Shown in pieces: positions 11,189 through 22,700 of a DNA stretch of 64,000 nucleotides (its first letter is position 1; each line of letters opens with the position of its first letter). The stretch is from Avena insularis (lineage: Eukaryota; Streptophyta; Magnoliopsida; Poales; Poaceae). Below the pieces are notes generated by a model that was not told where the DNA came from, ran no database searches, and saw only the letters and a list, made by a program, of their open reading frames with translations. Location: NCBI GenBank assembly GCA_023614405.1, contig CM042694.1:130453711-130517710 (forward strand), read 5' to 3'. A program made the position numbers and the translations under genes.

Positions 11189-12824
11189 ATGCCGCCCAAG
11201 GCTTTTGCCAAACCCCGATCCACCACCAGCGAACCAAAGGAGAAAAAGGTGAGGAAGCCGAGAGCGCCCGTGCCGAGACCTCAGGGCATGAGCGCACCCG
11301 CCTGGTTGGCCCAATCCATGAAGAGGAAGTTCGATACAGAGAGCCATAGGGACAGGAAGGCGAGGGCCAAGCAGGCGCAGGAGCTCGCCGAAGTTGAGGA
11401 GATGAGGGGAGCGGCGGCCGATGCCCAGGCGATGAGGGAAGCGGAAGTAGCGGCTTCGTCATGCGTGCAGTACGGCGGTGTTTGGGGGAGCCAGCCAAGC
11501 GACGCTTTGCCTGCTGGATGCTCGCCGTCGGCTTCTCGCCGATCTCGCCGGCGATGTTCCAGGAGAACCAGAAGAACCTACGACAGAGGTACTCCTCCTC
11601 TCCCGAGTTCGACGACAGATTCAACCTGAACACCGTCTTCTCCTGCCTCGCACCACGTCCTCCTTTGGCCTTTAGCATCGACATCAATGCCCCGTACTCC
11701 TCCTCTCTGGCATACGGTTCCTCCTCGATGGCGCGCTGCGGCCCTCTGCCATTCGCTAGGAGCTCATCGCACGGCGAGGCCGATGCCCATAACATGTTCA
11801 GCGGAATGTCGGGCAAAGCCTACATGCAGGGCATGATCATCGAAGGGTCGACGACCGCTGCGGCCGGCAATGCCAGCTTATTCACCCAAGAATAGTCTCA
11901 GGCCGATGCCGAACACGGCATCGAGTCTCAGGATTTCGCCGAGCAGACCCAGACCGAGGAGGAAGAGGAAGGCGCTGGCTAGGCTCCGGCGAAGGGCGAA
12001 GGCAAGAAGAAGGCGGGCACCTTGGCGACGAAGGCCTGGATCAAATGGATGCCGCTTGAGGACCTTTGCCTCGCCGATGCCTGGAAATCTGTGAGCATAG
12101 ATCCTATCGCTGGCGCCAACCAAAATTCGGACAACTACTGGAAGCGGGTGAAGCTAGCGTTCGACGAACGCAAACTTTGCGACACGACATACAACAAAAT
12201 TCACATAGAGCGTGGCGAGAAAGCCATGACCAACCACAGGGGGATTATCTAGCAGGCGTGCAGCAAGTGGCATAGCCTTCTCGACGAGGTCGAACGCACA
12301 CCCGTCAGCGGCGAGACCATGGATGCCAAGGTAATTCATCGAACACTATCCGAAGGTACTTGGTAATGCCTATCCTGACACACTTTGCCTTGCCTTTGCA
12401 GCTCCTCCGTGTACTCGGCATGTACCGGACTGACACTGGGACGGAGTTCAAGTTCCATCATGTGTTTCTGTCGATTGAGAAATGCCAGAAATGGGCGGAC
12501 ACTCGGTTGACACTCACCAAGACGAAGGATGGCGTGTACAACCCGGCGGCCCCTCCACCTGCTGTCGGCGAAGGAAGGCCAGAGCTCAGCCAGAAGAAGG
12601 TGAAGATGCTCAAAGCCACAGGACATCCTGCCGAGCGCCTCCAGGAATCCATCGAGAGGTGCATCGCCAACACGAAGGCCCATACCAAGAAGAGGGAGGA
12701 GAAGACCGAGCAGAGATGGGCGCAGCTGCTATAGAACCAAGACCACAAGCTTGATCTCCTCAAAGCGAACTTCACCGCAGAGAAGAGGAACACGGATCTG
12801 CAGTTTCTCATGGGCGGCGAAGAC
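11189..12824 (+). pseudogene. Harbinger ORF1: Myb/SANT-like, NAM-associated protein (broken)
   Basis: The start at 11189 gives MPPKAFAKPRSTTSEPKEKK, a basic tail, then KRKFDTESHRD. A frameshift near 11490 leads to [16 protein letters not shown] and [10 protein letters not shown] stop at 11893 follows. Further on, [20 protein letters not shown] and [18 protein letters not shown] (about 12022-12170) form the trihelix/Myb-like DNA-binding region of plant PIF/Harbinger ORF1 proteins. NHRGII is followed by TAG where the sister copy has Gln-Gln. Later blocks ([38 protein letters not shown]) match the NAM-associated C-terminal region, often annotated as 'glutathione S-transferase T3-like'. It stops at GGED, exactly at the insertion of the next element. 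No DDE transposase ORF is present. Confidence 0.65.
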
Positions 12825-13500
12825 GAGAATATCATTTTGCGGCCCAAAAGTTGGGGTGTCCAGGCAACGCGGTACCCAAGTTCCCTGAAATCATCCGCGA
12901 TGACTACAGTTGGTGTGCCAAATACTCAGAGGGTCTTTTTTGGCACGAATTCAACTTTATGTTTCAATACAAAAAATCAGGATAACGGTCGTCAAGTTGG
13001 GCCCCCCTGTCCGTTCTCGCCGTTATGTCGCTCCCGTCGTTCCTGTCGCTTAGGTGTCAATTAGGCTTGCAGCGTTGGCGCCTGCATCCATTATGCGTCT
13101 TCTTCTTTCCCGGAGCGGCAATCTATGGGGCGTCGCAGCCATGGCGCGGAGCTGGGACGTGGACGAACCTGCTCGCCCCAGCTCTCCTCCCTGTAGGCTT
13201 GCAGCGTTGGCGCCTCCATTACTCGTCTTCTTCCCCGGAGCGGCAATCTGTGGTCGTGGCCATGGCGCAGAGCTGGGAAGTGACGAAGCTGCTCAGCCCC
13301 GCTCTCCTCCCCATCCCGAGTCGGAGCTCGCCCTCACCATGGACGCACCCATGGCACAGTAGGGGACGAGAATTGGTTCCCGGTGAGATCTATAACCTTG
13401 TCGACCATGCTCAGTTCTGTTTTCCTCCTCTAGAATCCAAGCTCGCCATCGTCGTGGTTGCACCCGCACCAATTCTGCCACCTCTGCCGAGGTCTCTGTG
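12825..13500 (+). repeat. Long terminal repeat copy ii (left end of the 23-kb element)
   Basis: This matches copy i (10190-10758) in reverse complement. Inside it a ~130-bp segment is tandemly duplicated: the stretch beginning 'aggcttgcagcgttggcgcc' at about 13064 recurs at about 13194, each ending in 'gctctcctccc'. Copy i has only one such unit. The region is GC-rich in its second half and leads into the 5' flank of the exonuclease-like gene at 13945. Confidence 0.7.
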
Positions 13501-13944
13501 GTAGCTCAAGTTTTGGGGCTCTCCAAGTTCTGCCATGTTGGGCATGTAAGTGTTGTTGTATGTTAAACTAGCAAATCTCTTTTGTTCAAATCTCTTGGGC
13601 TGTACCAACTTCATTGTGTTTAATTATGAAAGACAAAATATAAATGACTTCTCTCAATTTCTCGCATAGAAAAATGCACAGCTAATTTCATATTCTCGCA
13701 GGAACTGGACCCACTTGTTGAACCGGCAGCACTGCCACGATCTCCACGTAACCACAGTGAGTTCTCGAACCGAAAGTTGCAGTTACCATGTTTCTTCTGC
13801 AGTCATTCCCCTTCCTCATTCATTCCTCTGTAGTTTTTCCTGGGCGCTTCTTCTTCCTCTGTTCTGGAACCGTCGGTTCATCTTATTCTTCCTCTCGTAG
13901 GCAGTTCCTTGTAGGCAGTTCCTTTCACCCATTTCCTTGCAGGC

Positions 13945-14827
13945 ATGGACGATGGGAAACGCACAACAGAGACCCACTTGGTCCCTGCCCATGGCACCAC
14001 GACTTTGATAGTGGTGTACACAAATGATGAAGCGACTGTGGAGACAACTCTCGCCAGGTTTGAGCAATTGGTTGAGAAAGAGAAGCACAAGTTTGTGGGG
14101 CTAGACTTGGAGTACACATGTGCAAATAAGCGAAAAAATCCTCCATAAGAGATCGCTGTCATGCAAATCGCCATACATGAGGAGGTCCTCGTTTACCACT
14201 TCTGCAGGTATGTGAAATTTAAATTTGACATCACCACTTCTGCATCCCTTGTTCCCTTACATCCCTAGAACCATCTAAGTGCAGGAGTAAACCAACTGAG
14301 ATGCGTTGTCCGGCTCTAGTCGAGTTCTTGTGTAGGAAAGGGATAACTTTCACTAGCGTGGATATCACAAATGACACAATTATGCTTTCTCGTGAGTTGA
14401 TAAAAATCCCAGAGGGCACCACATCAACATCCAAAATCTGTACAAGATCAAATCATACCCAGCGAAGGATGGCATGGGTGATCTGGCAGCGGAAATCATC
14501 GATAAATCCTATGAAAAACTGAAGAAATTGAAGCGACTCGATCATGACTACTGGGAGTGGAAGCCGATGAGCTAGGTGCGCCTCGAGTATACAGCCAGAG
14601 ACGCCTACATGGCGTACGAGTTGTACAGTAAGCTCATTACCATGAAAGATGGGATGGTTAAGGCGAGGTTTTCCGTGAGAGAGCTATGCCTTGGTTGCAA
14701 GCTAGCCCAGGAGAAGAAGCGTGAGGAGGACAGAAAGCGGTTTCAGGACGAGCAGGGATCTTTGGACGGTGGCGATATCAAGCGGCTGAAGGGGAAGCAA
14801 GTCAAGGACGACAACAAGTGGTGGTGA
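13945..14827 (+). pseudogene. DEDD-type 3'-5' exonuclease-like gene, multiply broken (copy 3)
   Basis: The start MDDGKRTTETHLVPAHGTTT leads to FVGLDLEYTCANKRKNPP, where motif I DLE is kept. An in-frame TAA follows, then EIAVMQIAIHEEVLVYHFC. An intron (GTATGT at 14206 to TGCAG at 14284) separates this from SKPTEMRCPALVEFLCRKG and FTSVDITND. A one-base shift near 14415 leads into HHINIQNLYKIKSYPAKDG. An in-frame TAG after EWKPMS at 14574 precedes VRLEYTARDAYMAYELY, which is motif III (Tyr-x3-Asp). The tail is lysine-rich and ends with TGA at 14825-14827. The intron position matches copy 2. This copy points opposite to copy 2, consistent with the inverted layout of the surrounding repeats. Confidence 0.7.
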
Positions 14828-15689
14828 TACATTATGTGTTTGAACTAGATTTTAGTTTCTAGTTTATTATGTGTGTGATACATTTAGTTACTTCAATACA
14901 AAATTTGAACCAATTTAACTTGTTGATGTATTTCTTGACAATTATAATATAATCGAGCACTAGAAATATTTTGTAGTGTGCATGAGCATGATCAGTAAAT
15001 ATAATTGAACACTAGAAACTTTAAGGCACTCCATATAAAGGAGTAGATTAATATATAAGGTTCACCAGAGACACCACGGATATATTATCTTACATGCCAC
15101 ACACAGGTAATAATTAACTAGAACGAAATAAAAGCAGGGGCTGCAGCAGGAAGCCGGGACACAGAGACGCCTAGCAGGGCAGGGGTTTATCAGCAGGAGG
15201 CAGCGACAGCCTAGTCGATGGGATACAGGCCAGTCCTTACATACTTCTGGAGGAATTTGCCGTAGGCTGCGTGTCGTGCCAAGGTAATCGGCCTATGGCT
15301 TCTGCCTCTGCCTCTGCCAACGCCCTCCGCATGCTAGATCATGCTGTTGAGGTCCACATTGATTGCTCGGCCACAGAATGAGCAAAACAGTCTCCCCCTA
15401 CGGTGGAAACGGATTAGCCCACACCGTAACCCGCCTCAGCACGTAGCGGCTCTTGTTGTCCCTGGATTCCTTGCTGTCGTCCACTTCATCATCATCCTCC
15501 TGTTTATTTTTAAGAATATAACTTAGAACTCGTACATATGATTGAATTGTATTACAACTCAAGAATTGACAACATGTATATGTAAGACAATATATCCGTG
15601 GATATCAAAGATAAAGCATCTGAGCAATAGTTTGATCGGTTCATATATCATTTCATCTCAACACAATGAAAAATAATTGGATCAGATTG
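14828..15689. other. 3' flank of the exonuclease-like pseudogene, no gene recognised
   Basis: An AT-rich 3' flank with TTAGTTTCTAG-type repeats, then a GC-richer stretch near 15130-15420 with no recognisable product. It leads directly into the 663-bp tandem repeats. Confidence 0.5.
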
Positions 15690-18130
15690 CGACCTCATAA
15701 GTTTATTCAGGGACGGCGTGAGTGAACCAAGTAACAATTGCACAGCCTGTATTGTTGTTGTACATCGCCCTAGGTTCACTAACTCGTCCCTAAAAAAATC
15801 TGACACCAATGTGTCTGCCTCTCTTTTGAGACAAATTTGAATCATTGGCCACAATAAGAAATTGAAATGTAATCGTAGAAAACATTATTCAGGGATATAC
15901 ATAGTCAGGTACAAAAACAAGCCTAAATATTGTAATTATAAATAAAAACCAAACAATTAATCTTTAGGTGCATGTTAAAAATACTTATGATCAAAACCAT
16001 TCATATACATATGCATCATACCAATCATTAAAAGATCAGAAACAATTCAAGGATCATATATGTAGTTCCACATGAGAATAAATCTAGGGCCTCATAATTT
16101 GTTTCAGAGATGGAGTTGGGGAACCAAAGTACCAACAGCACAACCTATATTGTTTGTGTGCATTTTTGCCTCAGGTTCACCAACCTATCCCTAAAACAGG
16201 ACACCATCATACGTGTCTCCCCTTGAACACTTATGGGGCAAATTTCAATCATCGGCCTCGGTGACAAACTAAAATGCAATTCTTATACACTATGAATGCA
16301 TGGAATAGATAATTCGAATATCATAGTTCTATGAATGTAGAATAAAGATTGCGGCCTCATAAATTTATTCAGGGATGGCGTGAGTGAACCAAGTAACAAT
16401 TGCACAGCCTATATTGTTGTTGTACATCACCCCAGGTTCACTAACTTATCCCTGAAATGATCTGACACCAATGTGTCTGCCTCTCTTTTGGGGCAAATTT
16501 GAATCACTGGCCATAATAAGAAATTGAAATGTAATCGTACAAAACATTATTTAGGGATATACATAGTCAGGTACAAAAACAAGCCTAAATATTGTAATTA
16601 TAAATAAAAAACCAAACAATTAATCTTCAGGTGCATGTTAAAAAATACTTATGATCAAAACCATTCATATACATATGCATCATACCAATCATTAAAAGAT
16701 CAGAAACAATTCAAGGATCATATATGTAGTTCCATATGAGAATAAATCTAGTGCCTCATAATTTGTTTCAGAGATGGAGTAGGCGAACCAAAGTACCAAC
16801 AACACAACCTATATTGTTTGTGTGCATTGCTGCCTCAGGTTCACCAACCCATCCCTAAAACACGACACCGTCATACGTGTCTCCCCTTGAACTCTTTTGG
16901 GGCAAATTTCAATCATTGGCCTCGGTGACAAACTAAAATGTAATTCTTATACACTATGAATGCATGGAATAGATAACTCGAATATCATAGTTCTATGAAT
17001 GTAGAATAAAGATTACGGCCTCATAAGTTTATTCAGGGATGACATGAGTGAACCAAGTAACAATTGCACAGCCTATATTGTTGTTGTACATCGCCCCAGG
17101 TTCACTAACTCGTCCCTGAAAAAATCTGACACCAATGTGTCTGCCTCTCTTTTGGGGCAAATTTGAATCATTGGCCACAATAAGAAATTGAAATATAATC
17201 ATACAAAACATTATTCAAGGATATACATAATCAGGTACAAAAACAAGCCTAAATATTGTAATTATAAATAAAAAACCAAACAATTAATCTTCAGGTACAT
17301 GTTAAAAATACTTATGATCAAAACCATTCATATACATATGCATCATACCAATCATTAAAAGATCAGAAACAATTGAAGGATCATATATGTAGTTCCATAT
17401 GAGAATAAATCTAGGGCCTCAAAATTTGTTTCAGAGATGGAGTTGGAGAACCAAAGTACCAACAACACAACCTATATTGTTTGTGTGCATTGCTGCCTCA
17501 GGTTCACCAACCCATCCCTAAAACACGACACCATCATACGTGTCTCCACTTGAACTCTTTTGGGGAAAATTTCAATCATCGGCCTCGGTGACAAACTAAA
17601 ATGTAATTCTTATACACTATGAATGCATGGAATAGATAATTCAAATATCATAGTTCTATGAATGTAAAATAAAGATTGCAGCCTCATAAGTTTCTACAGA
17701 CATGGCGTAAGAGAACCAAGTAACAATTGCACAGCTTATATTGATCTTGTACATGGCCCCAGGTTCGCTCACTCATCCCTGTAAAAATTTGACACCAATG
17801 TGTCTGCCTCTCTTTGGGGAAAATTTGAATCACTGGCCACGATAAGAAATTGAAATGTAATCATACCAAACAATATTCAGGGATATACAAATGCAAGATA
17901 CAACGCATTCATAGATCAGAAACAATACAAATATTATATATTTAGGTTCCATATGAGAGAAAAAATTAGGGCCTCATTTTTTTTAGCGATGGAGTCAGAG
18001 AACCAAAATACCAACAGCACAACCTATATTATTTATGTGCATTGCTGCCTCAGGGCCACTAACCATCCCTAAGAAAACGAGACCATCAGATGCCCTTGCT
18101 CTATTTGGGGAAAATTTGAATCATTGGGCT
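15690..18130. repeat. Dimeric tandem repeat, ~663-bp period, 3.7 copies
   Basis: The block beginning 'cctcataa.tttattcaggga' recurs at 15693, 16355, 17019 and 17682, a period of 662-664 bp. A related block ('cctcataatttgtttcagag') lies about 397-399 bp into each unit (16090, 16754, about 17418), with a closer one at about 17975 in the last copy. Each ~663-bp unit is thus an A half plus a B half that are themselves homologous. Within A and B the best-kept part is a 90-100-bp inverted repeat, listed separately. Read on the minus strand, A units give a weakly conserved peptide (SEPGAMYNNNIGCAIVTWF), but stops interrupt several copies. Confidence 0.9.
15703..18075. ncRNA. Cluster of eight predicted RNA hairpins (candidate small-RNA precursors)
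   Basis: Each A and B half contains an inverted repeat of about 22 bp around a ~45-nt loop. A-type: GGGATGGCGTGAGTGAACC pairs with GGTTCACTAACTCGTCCCTG. B-type: GAGATGGAGTTGGGGAACC pairs with GGTTCACCAACCCATCCCT. Approximate positions are A 15703-15800, 16365-16457, 17029-17121, 17692-17786 and B 16102-16196, 16766-16860, 17430-17522, 17980-18075. The loop keeps a partly complementary pair (TAACAAT / ATTGTTG in A). One stem position is A-U in A hairpins and G-C in B hairpins, a compensatory difference. The geometry suits plant microRNA precursors or another double-stranded RNA source. I did not recognise a known miRNA. Expression is unknown and the strand is undetermined. Confidence 0.35.
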
Positions 18131-18392
18131 CAGTAAGGAATAGAAATGTAATGTTATAAGCTTGCTGTGTATCGAAATCAACACTCAACTAGATGGTAGA
18201 TGAGGAGATTGGGGTTTTGTGACTAGACGGATTGGGGTTTTGTGACTAGATGAAAGATGCATCAATCAACCGATCGAATCATATATATACTACCCTACTT
18301 CAAGAGCAAAAGAATCTGTACACGATTGACAAAATCCTATGTATGAACAGTGAAAACTGCGGCTGCGACTAGAGAAGCTAGCAATGTCCTAC

Positions 18393-18840
18393 CTGAGACT
18401 CCTCATCAGGGACCTCCTCCTCGACCTCATCATTCTCCGCGATTGTGTCGAAGATTTCTTGAACGGCAATGGGGTCGTTGATGTAGATCACCGGATTGCC
18501 TCCACCTGCCGCCTGCCCCCCATCCAGATCTGCCGCTGGCACCACGACGTTGTCGGCCACCTGCTTCTCGGCGGCGACGGCTACTACCGGCTGCTCGGTG
18601 GCGATGGCTACCACTTGCTGCTTGGCGGCGGCTACTAATCGCTGCTCGGCGACGGCTACCACCATTGCTCGGGCGGCGACGGCCATCGGGGACGGATGAG
18701 TTCGCACCCTCGACGGCACGGCGACGAGCGGCGTTCGTGCCCAAAGAAGACGCCTCCGTCTGCTTGGCGACGACCGAGCCATCTGCTGTTGCGCCTTCAA
18801 CTGGCTTCACCTTCGGATCTTCTCCACGCGTACGCTTCAT
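18393..18840 (-). pseudogene. First exon of an unknown low-complexity protein, frameshifted
   Basis: On the minus strand an ATG at 18840 starts MKRTRGEDPKVKPVEGATAD. Around 18680 the frame must shift to continue into an Ala/Val/Glu-rich section (VAEQRLVAAAKQQVVAIATE), then NPVIYINDPIAVQEIFDTIA and an acidic end (ENDEVEEEVPDEESQ). The exon finishes at CTCAG followed by GTAGGA (donor at 18392-18391). Any further exons would lie in the direction of the hairpin repeats. No domain is recognised. The imperfect repeats GVVAVA/VVAIAT suggest expansion. A 24-bp duplication ('gattggggttttgtgactag') lies between this exon and the repeats at about 18211-18255. The frameshift argues for a pseudogene, although the basic N-terminus and acidic tail are well formed. 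Confidence 0.4.
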
Positions 18841-18940
18841 GGCACACCAAGGGAAGGAGGTAGTGCAAACGAGGGAGATTCGGCGCGCGCGGCATGTGTA
18901 GATTGGGGTCTTGGGACTAGACAGACTGGGGGGAAATGAC

Positions 18941-19344
18941 ACGAGCTCATGGAAGAAGAAGGTCGATGGGGGTTATAAACACCGGACTGTTCGTAGTCCT
19001 CAAGTGGACACGTGTGGTGGGTGGGGGGCGGGGGGGGGCTACCACGATCTCCGCCCTTCTTTTTGGTTCCCTTTTTTTGAAATAGCCACGATCTCCACTT
19101 TAGAGCTGCATTGAAAACACGCTCATGGCAGACCTCGATTCCACTGCATGCAAGTGGCGCGGAACTAATTTCTAGCAACGTTAGATCTACTCGAGGGGGG
19201 CCCTTGACTCATGGAATTTACTAGCGGTAGGGCCCAGTTGGAAGTGAGATTGAGAGCGCTGCGTATAAATGGGATATGTCTGATTAAAATCAAGTGGCAA
19301 TAAATTGCAGTGTCCCGTCGACAACCATGCACTCGATGACCCCG
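18941..19344. other. Upstream flank, no gene recognised
   Basis: This is the region upstream of the minus-strand exon at 18840, with a G-rich run at 19021-19039. No coding or terminal-repeat signal was found. It ends at the inverted flank shared with 792-1065. Confidence 0.4.
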
Positions 19345-19645
19345 TTGCCCTGTGCATGAGTTGTAGTAGCAGTAGTAGGCTTTTCAGACTTGATTAAACT
19401 TGACATGACTGCTCGACGACTTTTTCCATGGACGGCATCGTGTTCCTTCCTGTAGAAGTCTCCCGGAGGGAGACGTCCATGTTGTCTCACGCTGTACTGT
19501 GAAGGGCACGAGGTGTGCAATGATCATCGTTGGATCGCACATAATCAACGGTTGGTGCGCAAGATCCGCGTGACAACTGTGACAACCAATCAGGGAGTAG
19601 CAGACAGGGTGAGCACAATTTTGGGCTTCTATGCAAGATAGAGAG
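19345..19645 (-). repeat. Right arm of dispersed inverted repeat flanking the arrays
   Basis: In reverse complement this matches 792-1065. Shared stretches include 'atgccgtccatggaaaaagt', 'cgagcagtcatgtcaagttt' (left 'cgagtggtcatgtcatgttt') and 'gtgacaaccaatc'. It borders the large array on its right, just as the left arm borders the small array on its left. Confidence 0.8.
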
Positions 19646-19779
19646 GGAGGGTGGGCAAAATTAAGTAGTACCACATAAAACCAAGGGCAAAACTGAGTAG
19701 TATAAAAATGGAAAGTGTCTTGTACAATGAAATACATCGTGGAATACATCAAATTATGCCAAGATAGATCCACTGGAGT

Positions 19780-22700
19780 TTATTGGATGTGTGTTCTTCT
19801 CATAAACCACACATGGATCCACCAGTGGCATTGCATGTGTGTTCTTCTAAACAAACCACATAAGGATCCACCAGTGTCATTGCATGTCTATTCTTTTCAT
19901 GAACCACACATAAGGATGGGCCCACCAGTGTCATTGCATGTCTGTTCTTTTCATTAACCACACCCAGTGTCCGTGTATGTCTGTTCTATTCATGAACCAA
20001 ACCCAGTTTCACTGCATGTCTGATCTTTTCATGAACCACATAAGGATCTACCAGTGTCATTGTATGTCTGTTACTTCCATAAACCACATATGGATCCACC
20101 TAGTGTGATTGCATGTTTGTTCCTCTAAACAAACCACATAAGGATCCACCGATGTCATTGGATGTGTGTTCTTCTCATAAACCACACCCAGTGTCATTGC
20201 ATGTGTGTTCTTCTAAACAAACCACATAAGGATCCACCAGTGTCATCGCTTGTCTGTTCTTTTCATGAACTACATAAGGATCCACCAGTGTCATTACATG
20301 TCTGTTCTTTTCATGAATCACAGCTAGAGTCATTGCATGTCTTTTACTTCCATAAACCACATATGGATCCACCTAGTGTGATTGCATGTCTCTTCCTCTA
20401 AACAAACCACATAAGAATCCACTAGTGTCATTGGATGTGTGTTCTTCTCATGAACCACACCCAGTGCCATTGCATGTGTTTCTTCTAAACAAACCACATA
20501 AGGATCCACCAGTGTCATTGCTTGTCTGTTCTTTTCATGAACCACACCCAATATCATTGCATGTCTGTTCTTCTAAACAAACCACATAAGTCATTGCATG
20601 TCTGTTCTTTTCATGAACCACACCTGGTGTCATTGCATGTATGTTCTTTTCATGAACCACGGCTAGAGTCCACCAGTGTCATTGGATGTTTGTTCTTCCC
20701 ATGAACCACACATGGATCCACCGATTTCATTGCTTGTCTGTTCTTTTCATGGATCACAGCTAGAGTCATTGCATGTCTGTTACTTCCATAAACCACATAT
20801 GGATCCACCTAGTGTGATTGCATGTTTGTTCCTCTAAACAAACCACATAAGGATCCACCAGTGTGATTGGATGTGTGTTCTTCTCATGAACCACACCCGG
20901 TGTCATTGCATGTGTGTTCTTTTCATGAACCATATCTAGAGTCATTGCATGTATGTTCCTCTAAACAAACCACACAAGGATCCACTAGTGTTATTGCATG
21001 TCTGTTCTTTTCATGAACCACACCCAGTGTCATTGCATGCGTGTTCTTTTCATTAACCATAGCTACAGTCATTGCATGTATGTTCTTTTCATGAACCACA
21101 CATAAGGATCCACCGATGTCATTGCATGTATGTTCTTTTCATGAACCACACCTAGTGTCATTGCATGTGTGTTCTCCTGACAAACCACATATGGATCCAC
21201 CTGTGTCATTGCATGTCTGTTCTTTTCATGAACCATAGCTAGGGTCCAACAGTGTCATTGGATGTCTGTTCTTCCCATGAACCACACATGGATCCACTAG
21301 TGTCATTGCCTGTCTATTCTTTTCATGAATCATAGCTAGAGTCATTGCATGTCTGTTACTTCCATAAACCACATATGGATCCACCTAGTGTGATTGCATG
21401 TATGTTCCTCTAAACAAACCACATAAGGATCTAGCAGTGTCATTGGATGTGTGTTCTTCTCATGAACCACACCTAGTGTAATTGCATGTGTGTTCTTCGA
21501 AACAAACCACATAAGGATCCACCAGTGTCATTGTCTGTCTGTTCTTTTCATGAACCACATAAGGATCCACTAGTGTCATTGCATGTCTGTTCTTTTCATG
21601 AATCACAGCTAGAGTCATTGCATGTCTTTTACTTCCATAAACCACATATGGATCCACCTAGTGTGATTGCATGTCTCTTCCTCTAAACAAACCACATAAG
21701 GATCCACCAATGTCATTGCGTGTCTGTTCTTTTCATGAACCACACTCAGTCTTATTGCATGTGTGTTCTTCTAAACAAACCACATAAGGATCCACCAGTA
21801 TCATTGCCTATATGTTATTTTCATGAACCACACCCAGTGTCATTGCATGTGTGTTCTTCTAAACAAACCACATAAGTCATTGCATGTCTGTTCTTTTCAT
21901 GAACCACACCCGGTGTCATTGCATGTCTTTTCTTTTCATGAACCACGGCTAGAGTCATTGCATGTTTGTTCCTCTAAACAAACCACATAAGGATCCACCA
22001 GTGTCATTGCATGTCTATTCTTTTCATGAACCACATAAGGATTTACAAGTGTCATTGCATGTCTGTTCTTTTCATGAACCACACCCAGTGTCATTGCATG
22101 TGTGTTACTTCCATAAACCACATATGGATCCACCTAGTGTGATTGCATGTTTGTTCCTTCCATAAACCACATAAGGATCCACTAGTGTCATTGCTTGTCT
22201 GTTCTTTTCATGAACCACTCCTAGTGTCAGTGCATGTCTGTTCTTTTCATGAACCACACCCAGTGTCACTGCATGTCAGTTCTTTTCATGAACCACATAA
22301 GGATCTACTAAAGTCATTGGATGTGTGTTCTTCTCATGAACCACACGTGTATCCACCGGTGTCATTGCATGTCTGTTCCTCTAAACAAACCACATAAGGA
22401 TCCACCAGTGTCATTCCGTGTGTGTTCTCTTCATGAACCACACCCAGTGTCATTGCATGTGTGTTCTTCTAAACAAACCACATAAGGATCCACCAGTGTC
22501 ATTGCATGTCTGTTCTTTTCATGAACCACATAAGGATGGGACCACCAGTGTCATTGCATGTCTGTTCTTTTCATGAACCACACCTAGTGTCAGTGCATGT
22601 CTGTTCTTTTCATGAACCACACCCAGTTTCACTGCATGTCTTTTCTTTTCATGAACCACATAAGGATCTACCAGTGTCATTGCATGTCTGTTACTTCCAT

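Noticed and set aside
10929..11816. 295-codon open frame on the minus strand
   Set aside because: Antisense to Harbinger ORF1 in GC-rich sequence. The plus-strand reading matches a known protein type and the sister copy.
15648..17211. Minus-strand open frames in A repeats as conserved protein exons
   Set aside because: Copies have different stops and frames. The peptide similarity may only reflect nucleotide similarity. Kept as an alternative in the hairpin discussion.
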